This document shows, one piece after another, positions 31,534-43,210 of a DNA stretch of 64,000 nucleotides. The notes beneath the pieces are model-generated. The model saw only the letters and a list, made by a program, of their open reading frames with translations. It did no database searches and was not told the DNA's origin. Source of the DNA: Rachicladosporium sp. CCFEE 5018 (taxonomy: Eukaryota; Ascomycota; Dothideomycetes; Cladosporiales; Cladosporiaceae); contig KZ111172.1 of NCBI GenBank assembly GCA_002077045.2, positions 250,838 to 314,837 of the forward strand, read 5' to 3'. Position 1 is the first letter of the stretch; each line of letters opens with the position of its first letter. The translations under genes and the position numbers were made by a program.

Positions 31534-32772
31534 ATGAGTAGAATCGCGACATCAACCTTTCGCTCAGTCCCTAGGTCTTTCAAACCACCTCGCCCCTGCC
31601 ATCGACCAGTTTCGATTATTACAGCAATTCACCACGCTAATCGGTACCTTGCACACTACTCCATGTCCGAGCCCTCGCTCAAGAAACTCAAGATGTCCAA
31701 CTCTAGCTCGCCGCCAACAATAGGCACACACAATGGTCACTTCCACGCCGACGAAGCCCTAGCGGTCTATCTCCTTCGCCTCCTTCCGACTTACACCAAC
31801 GCCAACCTCGTCCGCACCCGCGATCCATCTCTTCTGGAAACATGTGATGTAGTCTGCGATGTGGGTGGTGTCCACGACCACAGTGTTGCACGATACGACC
31901 ACCACCAACGCGAGTTCACTGCGACATTCCCTGACCGCCATACGAAGCTGAGCAGTGCTGGTCTGGTATGGATGCACTACGGCGCGGACATCGTCGAGGC
32001 TGTCACTGGACTACCAGCTGGACAGGCAGACAACACGCTCCTCTTCAACAAGCTCTACGACGACTTCATTGAGGCATTCGACGCGAACGACAACGGCATT
32101 GCACAGTACGACCCAGCAGCAATTAGGAAAGCAGGTATCGAGAAGAAGTTCTCCGACAAAGGCTTCAGTATGGCGGGTGTGGTCAATCGCTTCAACTATG
32201 CGCAGGCTGATCCGAGGGAGGCAGCGAAGAAGAGTGTGAGCACTGACAGCAATGGAGTGAACGGGAAGGAGAACCCACAACAAGAGGAGGATACGAGATT
32301 TCTGAAGGCCAGTCAGTTCGTCGGCGAGCAATTCACTTCGGAGCTGCTGGACAAGGCGCAGTCATGGTTGCCGGCGAGAGCCGTGGTGAAAGAGGCATTC
32401 ACATCGAGGAATCAGTACGACAGCAAAGGGCGGATCATTGTCATTCCGTACAAGTCAGAGGGCGTGCCTTGGTCGGACCACTTGTATGCGCTGGAAGAGG
32501 AGGCCGGAGAGCAGGGCTCGACGTTATATGCGCTGTTTGCGGAGAACGGAGAGAAGGACAGCAAGTGGCGGATCAGAGCCGTGCCATTGGAGTTAGGTGG
32601 CTTCGAGAACCGAAAGGCACTGCCGGAGGCGTGGAGAGGTGTGAGAGATGACGACTTGAGCAAAGTGTCTGGTGTTGAGGGAGGTGTGTTCGTGCATGCT
32701 GGTGGGTTCATTGGCGGGAACAAGACGTTCGAGGGCGCGTTGGAGATGGCGAAGAAGGCTGTGGAGATATGA
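31534..32772 (+). CDS. MYG1: MYG1 family exonuclease, complete copy B2
   Basis: ATG 31534 gives 412 residues. The first 45 residues are Arg/Ser/His-rich without acids (MSRIATSTFRSVPRSFKPPR), a likely mitochondrial targeting peptide. A second in-frame ATG at residue 44 (MSEPSLKKLKM) starts a form with a basic nuclear-type sequence, matching the known dual nucleolar/mitochondrial location of MYG1. Metal-binding motifs: THNGHFHADEA (65-75) and VARYDHHQREF (118-128). The C-terminal PYKSEGVPWSDHL and GGVFVHAGGFIGGNKT blocks are typical. MYG1 is a 3'-5' RNA exonuclease coordinating nuclear and mitochondrial RNA processing. The gene is intact and divergent from ICE2; a truncated second copy ends at the N gap. 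Confidence 0.88.
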   Translation: MSRIATSTFRSVPRSFKPPRPCHRPVSIITAIHHANRYLAHYSMSEPSLKKLKMSNSSSPPTIGTHNGHFHADEALAVYLLRLLPTYTNANLVRTRDPSLLETCDVVCDVGGVHDHSVARYDHHQREFTATFPDRHTKLSSAGLVWMHYGADIVEAVTGLPAGQADNTLLFNKLYDDFIEAFDANDNGIAQYDPAAIRKAGIEKKFSDKGFSMAGVVNRFNYAQADPREAAKKSVSTDSNGVNGKENPQQEEDTRFLKASQFVGEQFTSELLDKAQSWLPARAVVKEAFTSRNQYDSKGRIIVIPYKSEGVPWSDHLYALEEEAGEQGSTLYALFAENGEKDSKWRIRAVPLELGGFENRKALPEAWRGVRDDDLSKVSGVEGGVFVHAGGFIGGNKTFEGALEMAKKAVEI

Positions 32773-33878
32773 GCGCGCCACTGCCGCGAAAGAGCACTCT
32801 AGGGCATGTCCTATCGAATGGGACTGTGCCCAACAAGTAGGGGGTCGCTCAGCACAGAGCCCTGAAATTCGCGGCGGTGCCCGCGTGGGGACTCGAGGCC
32901 AGCATGGGGAGCTTCGTGCCACCAACGCAGTGCTGCAGGTGCAGTGGACTCACGGGCTTCATCGCGGAGGCGTGATCGGCGGGCATGAATCTGTGCGGTC
33001 ACGCACGACGGTTGCACAAAAAGGAATGCAGATAGATAGAAGCCTGTGTTGATCCAGAAGGCGTGTGAGCATCTGGGGTGGTTACGTACAGCCCGCGTTA
33101 TCACTGCTATAGCGATGTATCCATGCAGCCACCAGTTGACATTATTGAGGCCGCTCCACGTGCTTGGCATGATCTGCAAATCGAGGTTCGTGATTGCCTT
33201 CAGCTTGCGGTACCTTGCCTCTGTCAATTTGGATTAGTACCGATAGTCCGGCACGCGGGCGACAAAACAATCGGACCGCTCAGCGACTTAACATGGATGA
33301 CAACGCTGTTGTATACGACACCGCAATGGTGTATACGCACTTACGCTGTCGGTGAGTGTCTCCCTTCCTTGCTCTGAAAGATCGCCCCGGCGGTTCTCTC
33401 AGAAATCCGTTGTCGCAGTGCAGTATGTTAAAGCAGTGTCGAGAGCACGTATCCTTCGAGTGGTCCGCTTCTTCTGTCACTTGCGTGCCTGGTCTGTGAC
33501 AACACTTCTCGTATGCTCAATCCTCACATCTTTAGGTACTAGCGATTGCATGTATGCTGAGTCGATGGTGCGATCCAATGCACGGTCCCGAAGGCGATGC
33601 ATCGACGACACGACGTGGACGTGGCTAATCTGAACGACTGGTGATTGGTCTTCTTGCTTGCTCTATGCACCATCTCGCAGCAAGATCGGCTCTGGTATCT
33701 TCGAAGAACGCCTTGATTGATGCCACATGCGGAGCGATGGGTTGCCTTCTTCTGCGCCCGCTGTTGGCATCAGGCGAGGAATCCATATGTTGAAGACGAC
33801 TATCGCTATGTTGCATTCCTTCACACTCTAGCTCTTCTTCATGAATTCGTTTGCATCTCCATGCACAGAACGAGCAAG
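32773..33878. other. Spacer inside block B2
   Basis: About 1.1 kb between MYG1 and the transmembrane gene, slightly longer than in B1. Patchy similarity to the B1 spacer; no gene recognised on either strand. Confidence 0.5.
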
Positions 33879-35532
33879 ATGCACTCAGCAACGCAGCCTT
33901 CCTTCTTCACGTACTCGGTCTCGAGGCCGTATCCGTACCGCTGGTTCACCCCAGTGGTCATAACTGGAGGCATCGTGCTTGCAATCGTCTCTACCTTTAT
34001 TGCAATGGCTAGCAATGCATACGAGCTGAAGCCTATCTATACTACGGACCCTAACACCACCGAGAGTCAGAAGCAGTGGTTTGAAAAATCTCCGTTCTCA
34101 TGGGTCAGCAGTCTGGACACACAGTGTCAGACCAGTGTGTTGACGGTCGGCGCCCCGTATCAGACCGCCAATCGCGGCTTCACATACACTCTGAGTGGCA
34201 TCCAGACGGGCGTGGCCGACACGCGCGGGACTTCGAGAGCGCCTTCGACCACTTAAAAGAACACGCCGCTCCATGACTGCGAGATAGTTAGTATTCAGAT
34301 CACTTTGGCCAGGTTCGACGCTACGCCGCTAGCGCCCAATTTCTGGACGTGGGGCGCTTCAACAGCAGTGGTGAGCTCACAAGTCCCGAAACATTGTCTG
34401 CGTCTCGTCTGAGCTGACGGGGTGACCACTGCAGGCCACGATACAATGCTTACTCGACTCCCCATCAGGACAAGTGTACGCTAACTTTACAGCCTCTCTT
34501 CCACCCGCCGGCTCTGGCACAGACGTTGGATCTACAAGGGCGGTCGAGGCTTCGACGGGCGCTGGATCTATGAAGAATGTCCTCAAGAACTTCAATTACC
34601 AGAAGACCTCGGGTAACCTGAATATGTACTATGGTATGGGACTTACAGCGGCTTGGTCTCAGCTACTACCTTCAGGTATGGTGGAATCGCACGAAGTTGA
34701 GGCTTGATCAGGTTGCTCAGAAGAACGCTAACTAATTGGAATTCGCCGCATAGCCATGTCAATGTCAGACCCTCGTCATGATTTACGAGGCAATTTGAGT
34801 TCGGCAAACCCTGGAGCAAATTGGGGGACGGGGAACATACGGCTATGGTGTAACACCAATACTACCGACTTTACGCATTCGGACTTCTTCATATGCGGTG
34901 CTCAATTCTCGACTGACCGTGGTGCCTTGAGATGGATCGATCATATCACGATCGGTGCCTGGACGGCACGGCCGTACGACACAGGAGACTATCATGATTT
35001 TCTCCCAAAGATCAGCATGACGGTAGACGCCTTCGCGAAATCGTACTACTCCCTCCTGCTCTCCGACTTTGGCGTTCAGGACGCGACCAACGCACTCACG
35101 ACGGTATCAGGCATTGAATATCTTCAATCTCGGCAGGATACCGATCTCGCTGCCGCATCAGCGCAGCACCACTACAAGCTAGCTGGCAAAATGGTAGCGT
35201 CCGGCATCATGGCAAGCGTCCTGGAACCTGGAGCCAAACCAACGTTGTTCAACTCGACTGATCCGACGACTGTGTATACGCAGTACCTATGCTCGGTGCC
35301 GAAGCGCAAGAGCGGTATGAGTCTTGTCTTACCCATCCTCATCGCCGACATTGTCTTTCTGCAAGCCTGCTGGAAACTAGTCACCATCATCACGACGTAG
35401 TGGCTGGGAAGGCACGACAAGGAGATGAACTACTGTGCTGGCTGTATTGCAACGAGTGAAGGGAGTGATCCAGCTGCGGACGACTTCAGCACACGAGTTG
35501 TAAAGACCTACCGTATCGTATTATGTATGTGA
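33879..35532 (+). pseudogene. Fungal transmembrane protein of unknown function, copy B2, with TAA and TAG stops
   Basis: Exons 33879-34370, 34435-34633 and 34754-35532 mirror copy B1. Two in-frame stops are present: TAA at 34254-34256, where B1 reads TAT, and TAG at 35398-35400, where B1 reads TGG (in ITT-W-WLG). The TGA that breaks B1 is GGA here. After the TAG the frame continues to TGA at 35530-35532. Membrane segments RWFTPVVITGGIVLAIVSTF and GMSLVLPILIADIVFLQACW are preserved. Neither copy can therefore make the full protein as assembled. Function of the family is unknown. Confidence 0.7.
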
Positions 35533-35837
35533 GGTACCGGCTTGATGGCAGGACCGAGGGTGAAGCATCAGATGGAGGAAAATGAGATGTTCGTCTGTAC
35601 AGCCCCACAATAGTAAATGGCTCGACTTGAAGATCAATAATTGACTTCTCTGCGTTGCATTTGTAACTTGCTAAATTACAATAGTCAAAACATTCCAATC
35701 GAAAGAGCCTTAATGAGCTAATCACCGTTGCGCGTGATCATTAGGAAGCCTTGAGTCTCGAGATACATGACAGCGGTATACCGATTCCATTTTTCATCAG
35801 GCATCGCACGAACAGGGTCGCACCATTGTAGCTCGTG

Positions 35838-36581
35838 TTAAGTCGAGAACGTGTTGCAGAGGAAGCATATGGTCATGCTGGCAGTAGACGGACGCTCAAT
35901 ACATCCAACCGGATACTTCTGCCCGAATGGCGCGTTCACAGCCGCCTTTGCCAACATCTCCCATGCCTTCATCTCCTCACATAAAGTGCTTTGATGTGGT
36001 CTTCTGCTGTGACCGGACACGGGTGTATCTTGCACCGCAATACCAGACCATTTGGCAAGCCGGTACAACACTCTTTGTGCGTAAGACCTGTCCAGTTCAG
36101 GCCGACTAGTAGAACCGCAGGACTCGCATTGCTGGTAATATACCCTAGCATTGCAGCGGAGACCTGGCCGTTGTCGAATGGTGATGGCGATCTTTTTACT
36201 CGTCCACCTTGGCTTGGTGCAGGAGCTGTTGGTGCAGCTGAAGCTTCCCATTAAACTGGTGTCATATTCCTTCAAAAATTCATGCGGGTCGTCGACAGGT
36301 GAGAAGTCGAAAGACAGTCCATAACGCTGTAGCAAATTGGAGACCTCGCGGTGGAGAGAGTGTCGCATGTCAAATGACCGATCTGCTCCATCAGTACTTT
36401 CGTCGTCTGCGTGCAAGGGCGAGTCACGGATTTGCTGCTGTAGCGCTTCCTCCGTATTGAACACCCGTTCGCACTCTTCGCAGTCGAACGTGGCCAAGTG
36501 GGCCGGTGAATCGCGGATATGCTGCTGTAGCGCTTCTTCCGTGTTGAAGACCCGGTCGCGGTTTTCGCAGATCATGGGCAT
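35838..36581 (-). CDS. 3CxxC-type zinc-finger protein with two degenerate C2H2-like repeats
   Basis: The frame is open from 36614 but starts there with TTG; ATG 36581 gives 247 residues. The N terminus holds a tandem pair of finger-like repeats (RVFNTEEALQQ-H/Q-IRDSP-A/L-H); the second keeps C-E-E-C, while the first has C-E-N-R. Then follows a fungal 3CxxC domain (zf-3CxxC, PF13695): HREVSNLLQRYGLSFDF, GSFSCTNSSC, SKKIAITIRQ, YYQQCESCG and SYAQRVLYRLAKWSGI. The last CxxC, expected after a GPHxxxLC motif, appears as CEEM, so one zinc-ligand pair is missing. Function of the family is unknown; nucleic-acid binding is a guess. A related gene ends near the right edge (63458-63926). Confidence 0.7.
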   Translation of the reverse strand: MPMICENRDRVFNTEEALQQHIRDSPAHLATFDCEECERVFNTEEALQQQIRDSPLHADDESTDGADRSFDMRHSLHREVSNLLQRYGLSFDFSPVDDPHEFLKEYDTSLMGSFSCTNSSCTKPRWTSKKIAITIRQRPGLRCNARVYYQQCESCGSTSRPELDRSYAQRVLYRLAKWSGIAVQDTPVSGHSRRPHQSTLCEEMKAWEMLAKAAVNAPFGQKYPVGCIERPSTASMTICFLCNTFST

Positions 36582-37281
36582 TGTGACCAAAGCAATATGA
36601 TGTTCGACTTTCAAGCCCTTGATTCCAGCGACGATACGTCGAGAGGATGTGCAGTACCGCTGAACCTTTGGTTAATCGACTGGACGCGATGTAGTACTGC
36701 CGGTCGTTGCTGGAATGTACCGATGGTAGCTGTGGAGGGTGGCATTCCTGCGCTCCTTATCGCTCAGCTGACCAGGACGTGCATGATGCATTGCCAGCTC
36801 ATTGTGCACTGCATGCAGTGCACTGCCTTGTCAATGCTGTCAACAGACAGTAGCACATTGCGCATACAGTAGCGCTGGTTCTATGTGGTCTGGATGGGAG
36901 CATTGGTATGAATTCTGATTGGTCTTCCCCATAGAAGGCTGTAATGCCTCGGAAAATGGCGTAGAATTGCTCGCCTTGCAATGGAGTTACAGTATTGCAG
37001 CGCTATGATTCGTAGAAACCTTCACCGGTCCGCAAGCCGACTGCAATGCCGGCCGCTGCCCGTTCACTTCGACCCGTGGCTGTACCGCATGTGTTGCGGA
37101 TGTCCCGTTGTCGTGGCGCTCAGCGACGCATGCTACATGATACCTCCAGCTCATGCACACTGATCTTCTGCATGTGGCATACTAAGCATTCTCCACGTGA
37201 AATCTGTCTCAACCCTATCACACATTCCTTGGTCTCCTAGTACTCGTCTTTCGTATAAATCTGAGACGATCTACGACGAGC
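36582..37281. other. Intergenic with a perfect palindrome
   Basis: About 700 nt between divergent genes. It contains the 20-nt palindrome at 36804-36823 and a TATAAAT at 37254-37260 shortly before the next ATG. No gene recognised. Confidence 0.5.
36804..36823. repeat. Perfect 20-nt palindrome
   Basis: GTGCACTGCATGCAGTGCAC reads identically on both strands. Outer arms GCATTG (36788-36793) and CAATGC (36832-36837) extend an imperfect stem. It lies upstream of both neighbouring divergent genes. It could be a dimer-binding operator or a cruciform; no evidence selects between them. Confidence 0.7.
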
Positions 37282-38357
37282 ATGTCGGGAAAGATGTCGT
37301 CAGACTTGATTACATTCGATTGGTCTCATATAGATCAACTGAACACAGCTCTTGATGATTGGAGAGTCGACAGCTCATTGAGAGTGCCGAAACAAAACCG
37401 TCACTGCCTGTACCTCCGGGGTGCTGCTGCTGAGCTGGCTGCTGGGAGTATCGCTATATCCAATGCAACTGAACTTGCAGAGGGTCATACCGATCTTGTG
37501 GTTCTACTGCTAGAACCCGCAAATACAGAGGCTACATCCTCGCATTCCCAAAACATGGCGGACACAATCACGTATGTTGATAAAGAACTCCACAACGCCA
37601 GTCACTCAAGAAATTGGAAGAACACCTGTATCTTCGACATTCGCCCTTTTCGCATTCAAGCGAGACGAAAATATGAGGGTCCAGAGGAACAAAAGCAGCG
37701 CGATGGCATTGCATATGAAGTCACGAAGCAGATGCTGGACATGCTTGAACCAGATGTCGTGCTTCTTTGTCAGAGCGCAACACGGTCCAGCGGATGATTT
37801 CGCAAAGATGCTCTCTTCCTCTACCGCAGAACATGGGATGCTATCGCTTTACAAACTGCAGAGCGGAAAGAAGTCAGTATTAGTACACGGTTTCCATCCC
37901 ATGTACGTGCAGCGTGCGGAAGAACCCACTGCCAAACATGTGCGGCAAGCCGCGTTGCGCTTCTCATTCATACAAGCTGTCAACATCCTCGAAGGCAGGA
38001 TCATCAAGGGTCGAGGAATCAAGAAGCTATCAGATGCACTGTATGGAGTAGCACATAGCCCACCAAGGCTCTTGTCAAGCGGTTTACTGGATCCATCATT
38101 AGATCTTAGGTTCAAGGGCGTTTTCTTGGCGAAGGAGGCCAATCCTGAATTTAAGAGGATGTGGATGACGTTGACGGCGAAGAAATCCGCGGAGGTGAGT
38201 TGAATCGTGTTCTGCGGCATAAAGAATCTGATCTCTGAATCTCTGGTAGGAACAAGAAAAACTCAACAATGTCGTGGCGATGGTCGCTGCAATTGGGAAT
38301 CGATCAAGTCCCCTGGACGATTTCAACGAAATGGCTTCGGCATTATCGCGTGCATGA
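37282..38357 (+). pseudogene. Hypothetical protein with one frameshift
   Basis: Frame one from ATG 37282 (MSGKMSSDLITFDWSHIDQL) runs to 37797. A coherent second frame takes over near 37770 (QHGPADDFAKML) and ends at a donor after 38194. The last exon 38250-38357 (intron GTGAGT...GGTAG) joins in phase (KKSAE to EQEKLNNVVAM). The exon length of 913 nt is one base too many, so removing one base near GTCAGAGCG restores a protein of about 339 residues. Strand-loop patterns such as TDLVVLLLEPAN, NTCIFDIRPFR and LEPDVVLLCQ recall an alpha/beta sandwich of the uracil-DNA-glycosylase kind, but motifs are insufficient. Function unknown. Confidence 0.55.
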
Positions 38358-39551
38358 GGGTGTCTGATCGCAGCATACCTATCTGATTCGAACTATGAGA
38401 CGCACTCGACGACCGAAACTCGCGAGCCCCAAATTTGCATTCGAAATAGCGTCCTTGACAAACAGAAGCATTCAAAATCAGCCAATCGCGGGAGGCGCCG
38501 ATGCATCCTGTAGGCATCACCGCAATGTAGCGCGGCAGTTTCTCCAATCAATTCAGCTATGACGGGAAAAGCCACCCACCCACACCTTTGGCCCTTCAAA
38601 GCCTCAGGGACGATCTCTGGCGGCGAGCAGCAGCTCCGCATTGCCGTAGTATAAATCTGATACCCGCGCTGTAGTATCTTAAGACGCCATTTACTTGATA
38701 TCCCTACGTTGGACCGACGCTTCTCAAGGTGAGCTACTGTAAGCCTTCGTTCCTTGACAATGTTGATTCTTGCATTGTCAAATTACATGAAATGTTTCTA
38801 TCTAACATTCGCAAATTCTGTAGGTGGAGGGGCTGTCTCTAACAATGGAGGCGCAAAGAAGCGCCGCTGAGAAGACTGTTTGCCTTTGGCTATGTTCGCA
38901 TTCGGGGAGCAAGCGTGCGAAGATGCAGCCTCCTCCTCACACAATGCTCACTAAGGTGGCCTGCAGTAACGTGCATCCCTACGTGGCGAGCCACCCTCCG
39001 TAACGAGCCGAATTCACAATTCAGGCCTCGGGATCCTCTCCCTCGCAAGTCTGTGACCCCACTCTAGAGCCTGGTCACTCTCTAGCTGTTCCCTTACAAC
39101 GAGGCCGAGCGGCAACGGAATGTCCCGCCTGTTAGCTAAGCTATCGATCATTTCGTTGACATCGCTGACTATGGCTGTTCCGGTTTACCCCTGCTAAATC
39201 GCCGTCCAAGAAGGCCCGGAATCTCGGTAGGAGTGGAGCTAGAAGTCCTAACGGTGAAGAGTCTTGCCCCAGAATTTCAAAGCGACCCGACATAAGAGAC
39301 ATGCACCCGGGAGTTCCGTTTGACGAGGGACTGGGTGTTCTTATGTGGCGTATTTCTAAGGTGCCTTAGCGTGCATTTAGCGAAGCTGCAAATTCACAGA
39401 TTTACAGCGTATCTCGACAACAGTAAGTCACGATAACATGGCTATCGTCCAGGACGACTGTGGCGCATGTTCAGGGTCGTAGAAGCGTCCTATGATTATA
39501 TGACTTTTATACCGCGTGCTAGTTCGGCACGCTTGATGCGCGGGTCCACAA
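38358..39551. other. 1.2 kb without a recognised gene
   Basis: Only short random frames occur on both strands. No terminal repeats, tRNA boxes or transposon protein fragments were recognised. It separates the hypothetical gene from the decayed STAND/TPR gene. Confidence 0.5.
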
Positions 39552-40681
39552 TTACAATCTCTTGTATGGGCGGATTTGTCCTTTGCGAAGATTTACATAC
39601 CCATGGATATTCAAAGAAGAGTACTTATTTACGACGTGCAGGACTGATTGCATTTCATTTCCTTCCAGCTCTTCCGCCTCCTTCCACCGCCTCTGGTTCC
39701 GGTATGTCGCTGCAAGGTTGGCCATGGCAGTCAGCGTGTCGGAATGCTCCTCGCCGAGCTCCTGCGTCCGCCACTGCCACGCTGCAAAGAACAGCACTTC
39801 TGACTCCTTCCATCGGCCTTCGTCCTGCCAGACTTGCCCAACGCTTATCCACATCCACTTTTGGTCCTCCGCCCTTCGTTCAGTCTCCTCCCTGATCAAG
39901 TTCTCGACGGGGGGTAGATGTACCAGCATGTGACGCCGAAACTCCGCCTTTGAATCTCCATACGTCGTTTGATAACAGGCCGCTGCACAGAACATCGTAT
40001 ACCACTGCCAGCATGCCTCCTCGTCCCTCTCCTTCGCCGCTCGCCACTGGACGAGTCCATGCATCGTCAGTCCCGGCCAACGGCCTTGCGTCCATCGCAC
40101 CAGCCCAAACCTCACCAGCGGTTTGATCGTCTCCCGGTAATAGTAGTCGTGCTCGTTCTGATCATTCAAGCGCCGTAGCAGTACGTCTCGCAAACACGAC
40201 GGTAGCTCCGTGTCTGTTGCCGCACATGTCTGGTGCATTCCACCACTAGCCGAAACATCTCCGTCTGTATGTTGGCTCGATCAAGGCATGTGAGAAGGGC
40301 CAAGAAGTCGATGGAACGGATGTTGTTATCGCGCTCCTCTACATCGCGGAGTGATGCCAGAGTGGCTTCCCACACCGTCCACACCGTCTGGTCGTACTCT
40401 GTAGCTTCGGCATACGCCCGACTCCGCAACAGCCTATCTTGATGATGCTGGAAATCGGCAAGATAGCGCTGCATCGCGTCATGCGCCTTAGCACCTCCGC
40501 CTACGTCAGAGGCGATGCAAGCGCCTGCTAGGTCGACCGCCAAAGCCAGCCGATCCAGCGCGTCCACAAGTTGTGTTGTGGTGCTTAGGAGCTCTTTGCT
40601 AGCACTTCGTAAGTCCACGGACACTGCATTGAGTAAGAGCGTCCGTGCTTCGTTCACCCTCATCTCCTCCACTCTCACCAC
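39552..40681 (-). pseudogene. Decayed STAND (NB-ARC-like) / TPR gene fragment
   Basis: A minus-strand frame from 40681 encodes the C-terminal part of a fungal NB-ARC-type module (VRVEEMRVNEARTLLLNA, then LDRLALAVDLAGACIASD, YLADFQHHQDRLL and TVWTVWEATLASL). The continuation, including winged-helix-like MHGLVQWRA and TPR sequence (LGEEHSDTLTAMANLAATYR), is in another frame reached near 40236; one missing base explains the switch. The P-loop end is absent and the TPR array stops after one clear repeat where many are normal, so the gene is truncated at both ends. Such NLR-like genes act in fungal non-self recognition. A further open frame at 40675-41037 has no recognised similarity. Confidence 0.65.
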
Positions 40682-41150
40682 TTGACTGCCACGCCCGTCG
40701 GTGATCTCAATTGGATGTCACGGGCCTGAACAGGCGACGCTTTTCCCTTGTCGTGGCAATCTTCGTCACGCCCAATTCTTGGTCGTACATCATGATGTTC
40801 GTAGTAGAGCACAAAGTCCGGACTACGCAGGGCTTGTTCCCTATGTATCAAGTACGCCGAGCACGAGAGGTTCCATGTCGTCATCTGCTCTGGTCGGTAA
40901 CGGAGCCCACTGTACATATGCCTGAGTACTTCCCGGAGCGTATCCTGAGATAGTGTAATTTGAAGAAAATGAATCTCGAGGCAGTCCAGAACATCTGTAT
41001 ACCGTCCAAGGCCGAGGCGATTCAAGGCAGTACGCATAGATCAGACACTTGAAAAGCGTTTTCTGCACGACGCGCTACACTCGCGGCCTCATGCCTACAC
41101 CATACATTATGAATCTTTCCCCGGTCCCTCGGCTTGATTTAAGATTCATG

Positions 41151-43210
41151 TCAAGCGTCTCTTGCCACATTACTCCCTAGGACCTTCTCAAACGCTATAA
41201 GGACTCTGTGACTCCCATTGATTAAGACGACGCGACCGGCAATCGAGGCACTTTCATAGTGGATTACATCACTCCGACCGCATTGAAGGCGGTTGACGTC
41301 GAATATTCGGGTGTCATCTGACAATTCCGAATGCTCCGAGAGACACTCCACACGTACACGATAGCACTCCTTTACTGCTACTGATCGTGCTGCACCGACG
41401 GGAAATTCGTTGGACCAAGAGAGTTGTAGATGTATCGATCGAGTCTCGACATGTAGACAGACTAATTGGTCCAGACCCTTGCAAACCTGCTCTCCTGGCT
41501 CGAGGAAGGTGGGATATGTATCATGAGCACTCTGTACCGAAACGGTCACGGCCGATGACGATTGCGTATCGATGTTTAGATCGTCATCGTATGGCAGATA
41601 TCCATCATTCGCCCTAGCAGGCCGTGCCCTAGCAGGTCGTGAGTCGTTTGCTCCAAGTCTCATCGTGTGCTGCCGGATGATAGTCGAGGCAGATGACCAA
41701 GGTTCATACACTGCGAGCACACTCTCGTTTGGCGGTGCGTGCTGACGGATCTGCCCCTTCAATGCTGCCAAAATTGTCATTTCAACGACTCGGTTAAGTT
41801 CATGAATGGCGGGAAGCAGCCTTTGAAGCGTCCCTTTGTCAAGACTACGGTCTACAGGCAATGTCCATCTGTCATAGATTTTGCCATGCGTGCGCAGTGT
41901 AGTGAACTCCCCATGGATCTTGAGAAATAAATCGCACAGATAGCACGCGCTTTTGCTTGCACAAATAATCCGTGGCTTAGGGAGATGAGGTCTCTGCTCG
42001 TAGAAGCACAGAATTTGCATTTCCGCGTGGATCTTGAACTTGGTGTGAGAGCCGAGGATGCGACTTTGGTATTTTGCCATCGTCTCCGCATGCAAACGCT
42101 CTGTTTGGTCGTGAGAAGCTTTGCTCGCGATCCTCGACCATACAGCATCAAAATTTTTCAAGGTGGCGATAAGTGTGCCGTTATTCAGTATCACTGGGGG
42201 CTCAATAGGTTGGATGGTAATGCGTCTGAAAAGCGTGTGGTTTGCTGTTCTGGCAGCATTGATCAAATCCGTAGATATGGCGTGATACCGACCCAGCTTC
42301 TCAACTGCTCTTGGAAGGTACTGCTTCAGACTTGGGTTCGTAACATGCGAATGCTTCAAGATAGTGCGCAAAGCCCATAGGTCGAAGCGATGTGCCAGTG
42401 ATAGGATCTCCGTGATGTGCTGGACCAATACAACCCGGTCGTCAGTATGCTCCAGTCTCTCAAAGACTCCCTTGAACGCGCTAGACTGCTCATATAAATC
42501 GATCATTGTATTGCTGTCTTTCAAGGTAGCGACTGCAGGCTCGATCCTACATTGTGACACAGTTTCCGCAAGGAGCAGTGGCATCTGCCTTCTGTTCTTG
42601 GTCTTGAGTGTCTTCGCAGCATGCTTCGACCTCAGCCTAGAGAGAATGCGAGCGACGCACATCCGCGAAACCTGTTCCAAAAGAAGTCGCTCGGCAGAGT
42701 TCCGAGAGAGCTCTGCGTAACACATTAATTTAGTAGTGAGCTCGGATTTTACGTGTGATACGTACCATGCTTCGCAGCTCGCATCATGATATCCGCGATC
42801 TCTTGAAAGCCTTGGGCGATGTGTAACAGGCATCCGCTGTTGACAGCGATTCGGAAAGTCACACCTGCTCCATCGGGATCTCTTTCCATACAAACTGCCA
42901 TAACGCCATTCGGATCATCCTTCGTTGAGGAAACGAACGCAAGGTGGTCGACCATCTGCATTTCACGGCGCAAAGTGAAAGCATTGCTAGTATCACGGGT
43001 GGCGTGTGTGTTCTCCCCCGGGGCAGCAACTTGCTCTGTTAGACACGCAAGCAGCGCCGCATTTTCCGCAGCTCGGTACCTGGCTTGTGTATACTCATTC
43101 ATTTCGTGAAAGTGTGTAGTAGCTCTTACGAGCGAGGTTCCGAACACTGTTGCGCAGTGAGAGACATGCCCTTTGGGAGCTTGCGAATGGAGCCGAGCTG
43201 ATGCATGCAT
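41151..43210 (-). CDS. OTT_1508-like deaminase-fold protein
   Basis: Exon 1 43210-42766, intron 42765-42713 (53 nt, GTACGT...ACGCAG), exon 2 42712-41151: 668 residues. Splicing joins MMRAAKH to ELSRNSAERLLLEQV in phase. The deaminase-fold zinc motif is complete: His377-Ala-Glu379 (KIHAEMQILCFYE) and Cys405-x2-Cys408 (ICASKSACYLCDLFLKIHG), followed by HGKIYDRWTLP, the signature of the fungal OTT_1508_deam family (PF14441). The N-terminal 370 residues are helical. The C terminus contains an in-frame tandem duplication (ARPARARPARAND) and is otherwise unrecognised. The substrate is unknown; the family was described among deaminases related to bacterial toxin-type enzymes. The start could be an internal Met (MNEYTQARY). 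It is divergent from the recombinase gene and looks intact. Confidence 0.8.

Larger units (their letters stand above)
31773..35532 (+). repeat. Duplicated block B, copy B2 (inverted relative to 18868-22323)
   Basis: The counterpart of B1. Position 31773 corresponds to 22323, the last base before the gap. MYG1 is nearly identical between copies, the spacer (32773-33878) is only patchily alignable, and the transmembrane gene is intermediate. Exon lengths of the transmembrane gene are conserved. Confidence 0.9.

Noticed and set aside
31290..31541. 84-codon plus-strand frame just upstream of MYG1
   Set aside because: No start-context or family similarity, and it overlaps the MYG1 start in another frame.
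38358..39551. Possible LTR, MITE or rDNA remnant in the 1.2-kb empty region
   Set aside because: No terminal repeats, polypurine tract or rRNA-like core could be identified by reading.
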